5,383 nt of DNA from Chloroflexota bacterium. GTDB lineage: Bacteria > Chloroflexota > Dehalococcoidia > UBA2979. The position numbers and the translations under genes were made by a program. The notes beneath the pieces were generated by a model, which saw only the letters and a program-made list of their open reading frames with translations, searched no databases and was not told where the DNA came from. Below are positions 5,067-5,383 of the stretch, piece by piece. The stretch lies in contig VGPB01000130.1 in assembly GCA_016875695.1 (NCBI GenBank), positions 1 to 5,383 on the forward strand. The letters are read 5' to 3'. The stretch's first letter is position 1; the number at the start of each line of letters is the position of its first letter.

Positions 5067-5383
5067 TTAGCGGCGGCCGGCGGTGCGCTGGTAAGGGTTG
5101 CCGATGCGCTCCTGGCGGCGGGCACACTCCGCGCAGAGCACCGATTTCTGACGGAACAGCACGCCGCCCTTGGTGACGTACTGGCCGCAAATCGCGCACT
5201 TCCCTTCGAGGCCATTCTCACCGTGCTTGGGTCCGTCCGGGTCCACCGCGAACGTGACCTCGATGGGGCCGGCGGCGGGCTCGGGCGTGGCCGAAAGCGA
5301 GCCCGCGACTGCCTGCACGGCGGCACTCGCTGACTCGCCCTCGGCGGCGGCAACGGGGGCGGCCGCAGCGGCGGCGGGCGCCG
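5067..5383 (-). CDS. Four-cysteine zinc-module protein, C-terminal part (runs off the right edge)
   Basis: The minus-strand frame is open from the window edge to TAA 5067-5069. A GTG at 5318 could start an 83-residue protein, but the frame is open upstream of it with no evident ribosome binding site, so the gene probably begins outside the window. The visible sequence has an Ala/Pro-rich low-complexity linker (to about residue 18 counted from the GTG), a short hydrophobic strand (IEVTFAVDPDGPKHGENG), and then a compact module with Cys41-X2-Cys44 (GKCAICGQYVTKGG) and Cys62-X2-Cys65 (SVLCAECARRQ), counted from the same GTG. The CxxC-X17-CxxC spacing is typical of zinc ribbons or treble-clef zinc fingers. 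It ends in a basic tail (RIGNPYQRTAGRR). I do not recognise a named family. A structural zinc site in a nucleic-acid- or protein-binding tail is the likely role. The real gene with its Cys codons is clear; the function is unknown. Confidence 0.75.
   Translation of the reverse strand, partial: APAAAAAAPVAAAEGESASAAVQAVAGSLSATPEPAAGPIEVTFAVDPDGPKHGENGLEGKCAICGQYVTKGGVLFRQKSVLCAECARRQERIGNPYQRTAGRR

Overview
The window is a very GC-rich stretch of bacterial chromosome, with G or C at most third codon positions. Its genes are ordinary housekeeping or envelope genes packed closely together. The protein types (a leaderless HtrA-like protease next to a receiver-like regulator, a rhomboid with an FPIRDLNP N-terminus, an M42 aminopeptidase and a DxxxWWHL multi-pass membrane protein) suggest a high-GC lineage such as Chloroflexota or a deep actinobacterial relative. 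This placement is an inference from protein style; the window contains no marker gene that fixes the taxon.

Layout. On the minus strand at the left edge, a trypsin-like/PDZ serine protease (203-1120) is followed 24 bases later by the start of a second gene (178 to beyond base 1) that looks like a response-regulator receiver but lacks the usual acidic pair. A divergent intergenic region (1121-1311) separates this pair from a plus-strand pair: a rhomboid intramembrane protease (1312-2034) and an M42 metallo-aminopeptidase (2062-3150). These two are 27 bases apart, each with a good ribosome binding site, and are probably one transcript. Convergent to them on the minus strand is a multi-pass membrane protein gene (about 4759 down to 3203). 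It is broken by an in-frame amber codon where the family has a Trp and by a frameshift at a GC dinucleotide run. Upstream of it, a roughly 300-base non-coding stretch (4760-5066) carries two tandem pairs of a 17-bp imperfect palindrome. A fifth copy directly abuts the aminopeptidase stop codon. At the right edge lies the C-terminal part of a minus-strand gene with a four-cysteine zinc-binding module (5067 to beyond 5383).

Functionally, three of the intact or nearly intact genes encode peptidases of different classes: a serine protease, a membrane serine protease and a cobalt/zinc aminopeptidase. Nothing in the sequence shows that they form one system. The most unusual features are a nearly gapless 54-bp palindrome inside the PDZ domain of the HtrA-like protease, the tandem palindromic repeat family, and the two clean, explainable lesions in the membrane protein gene. 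I do not see a convincing novel multi-gene system here.
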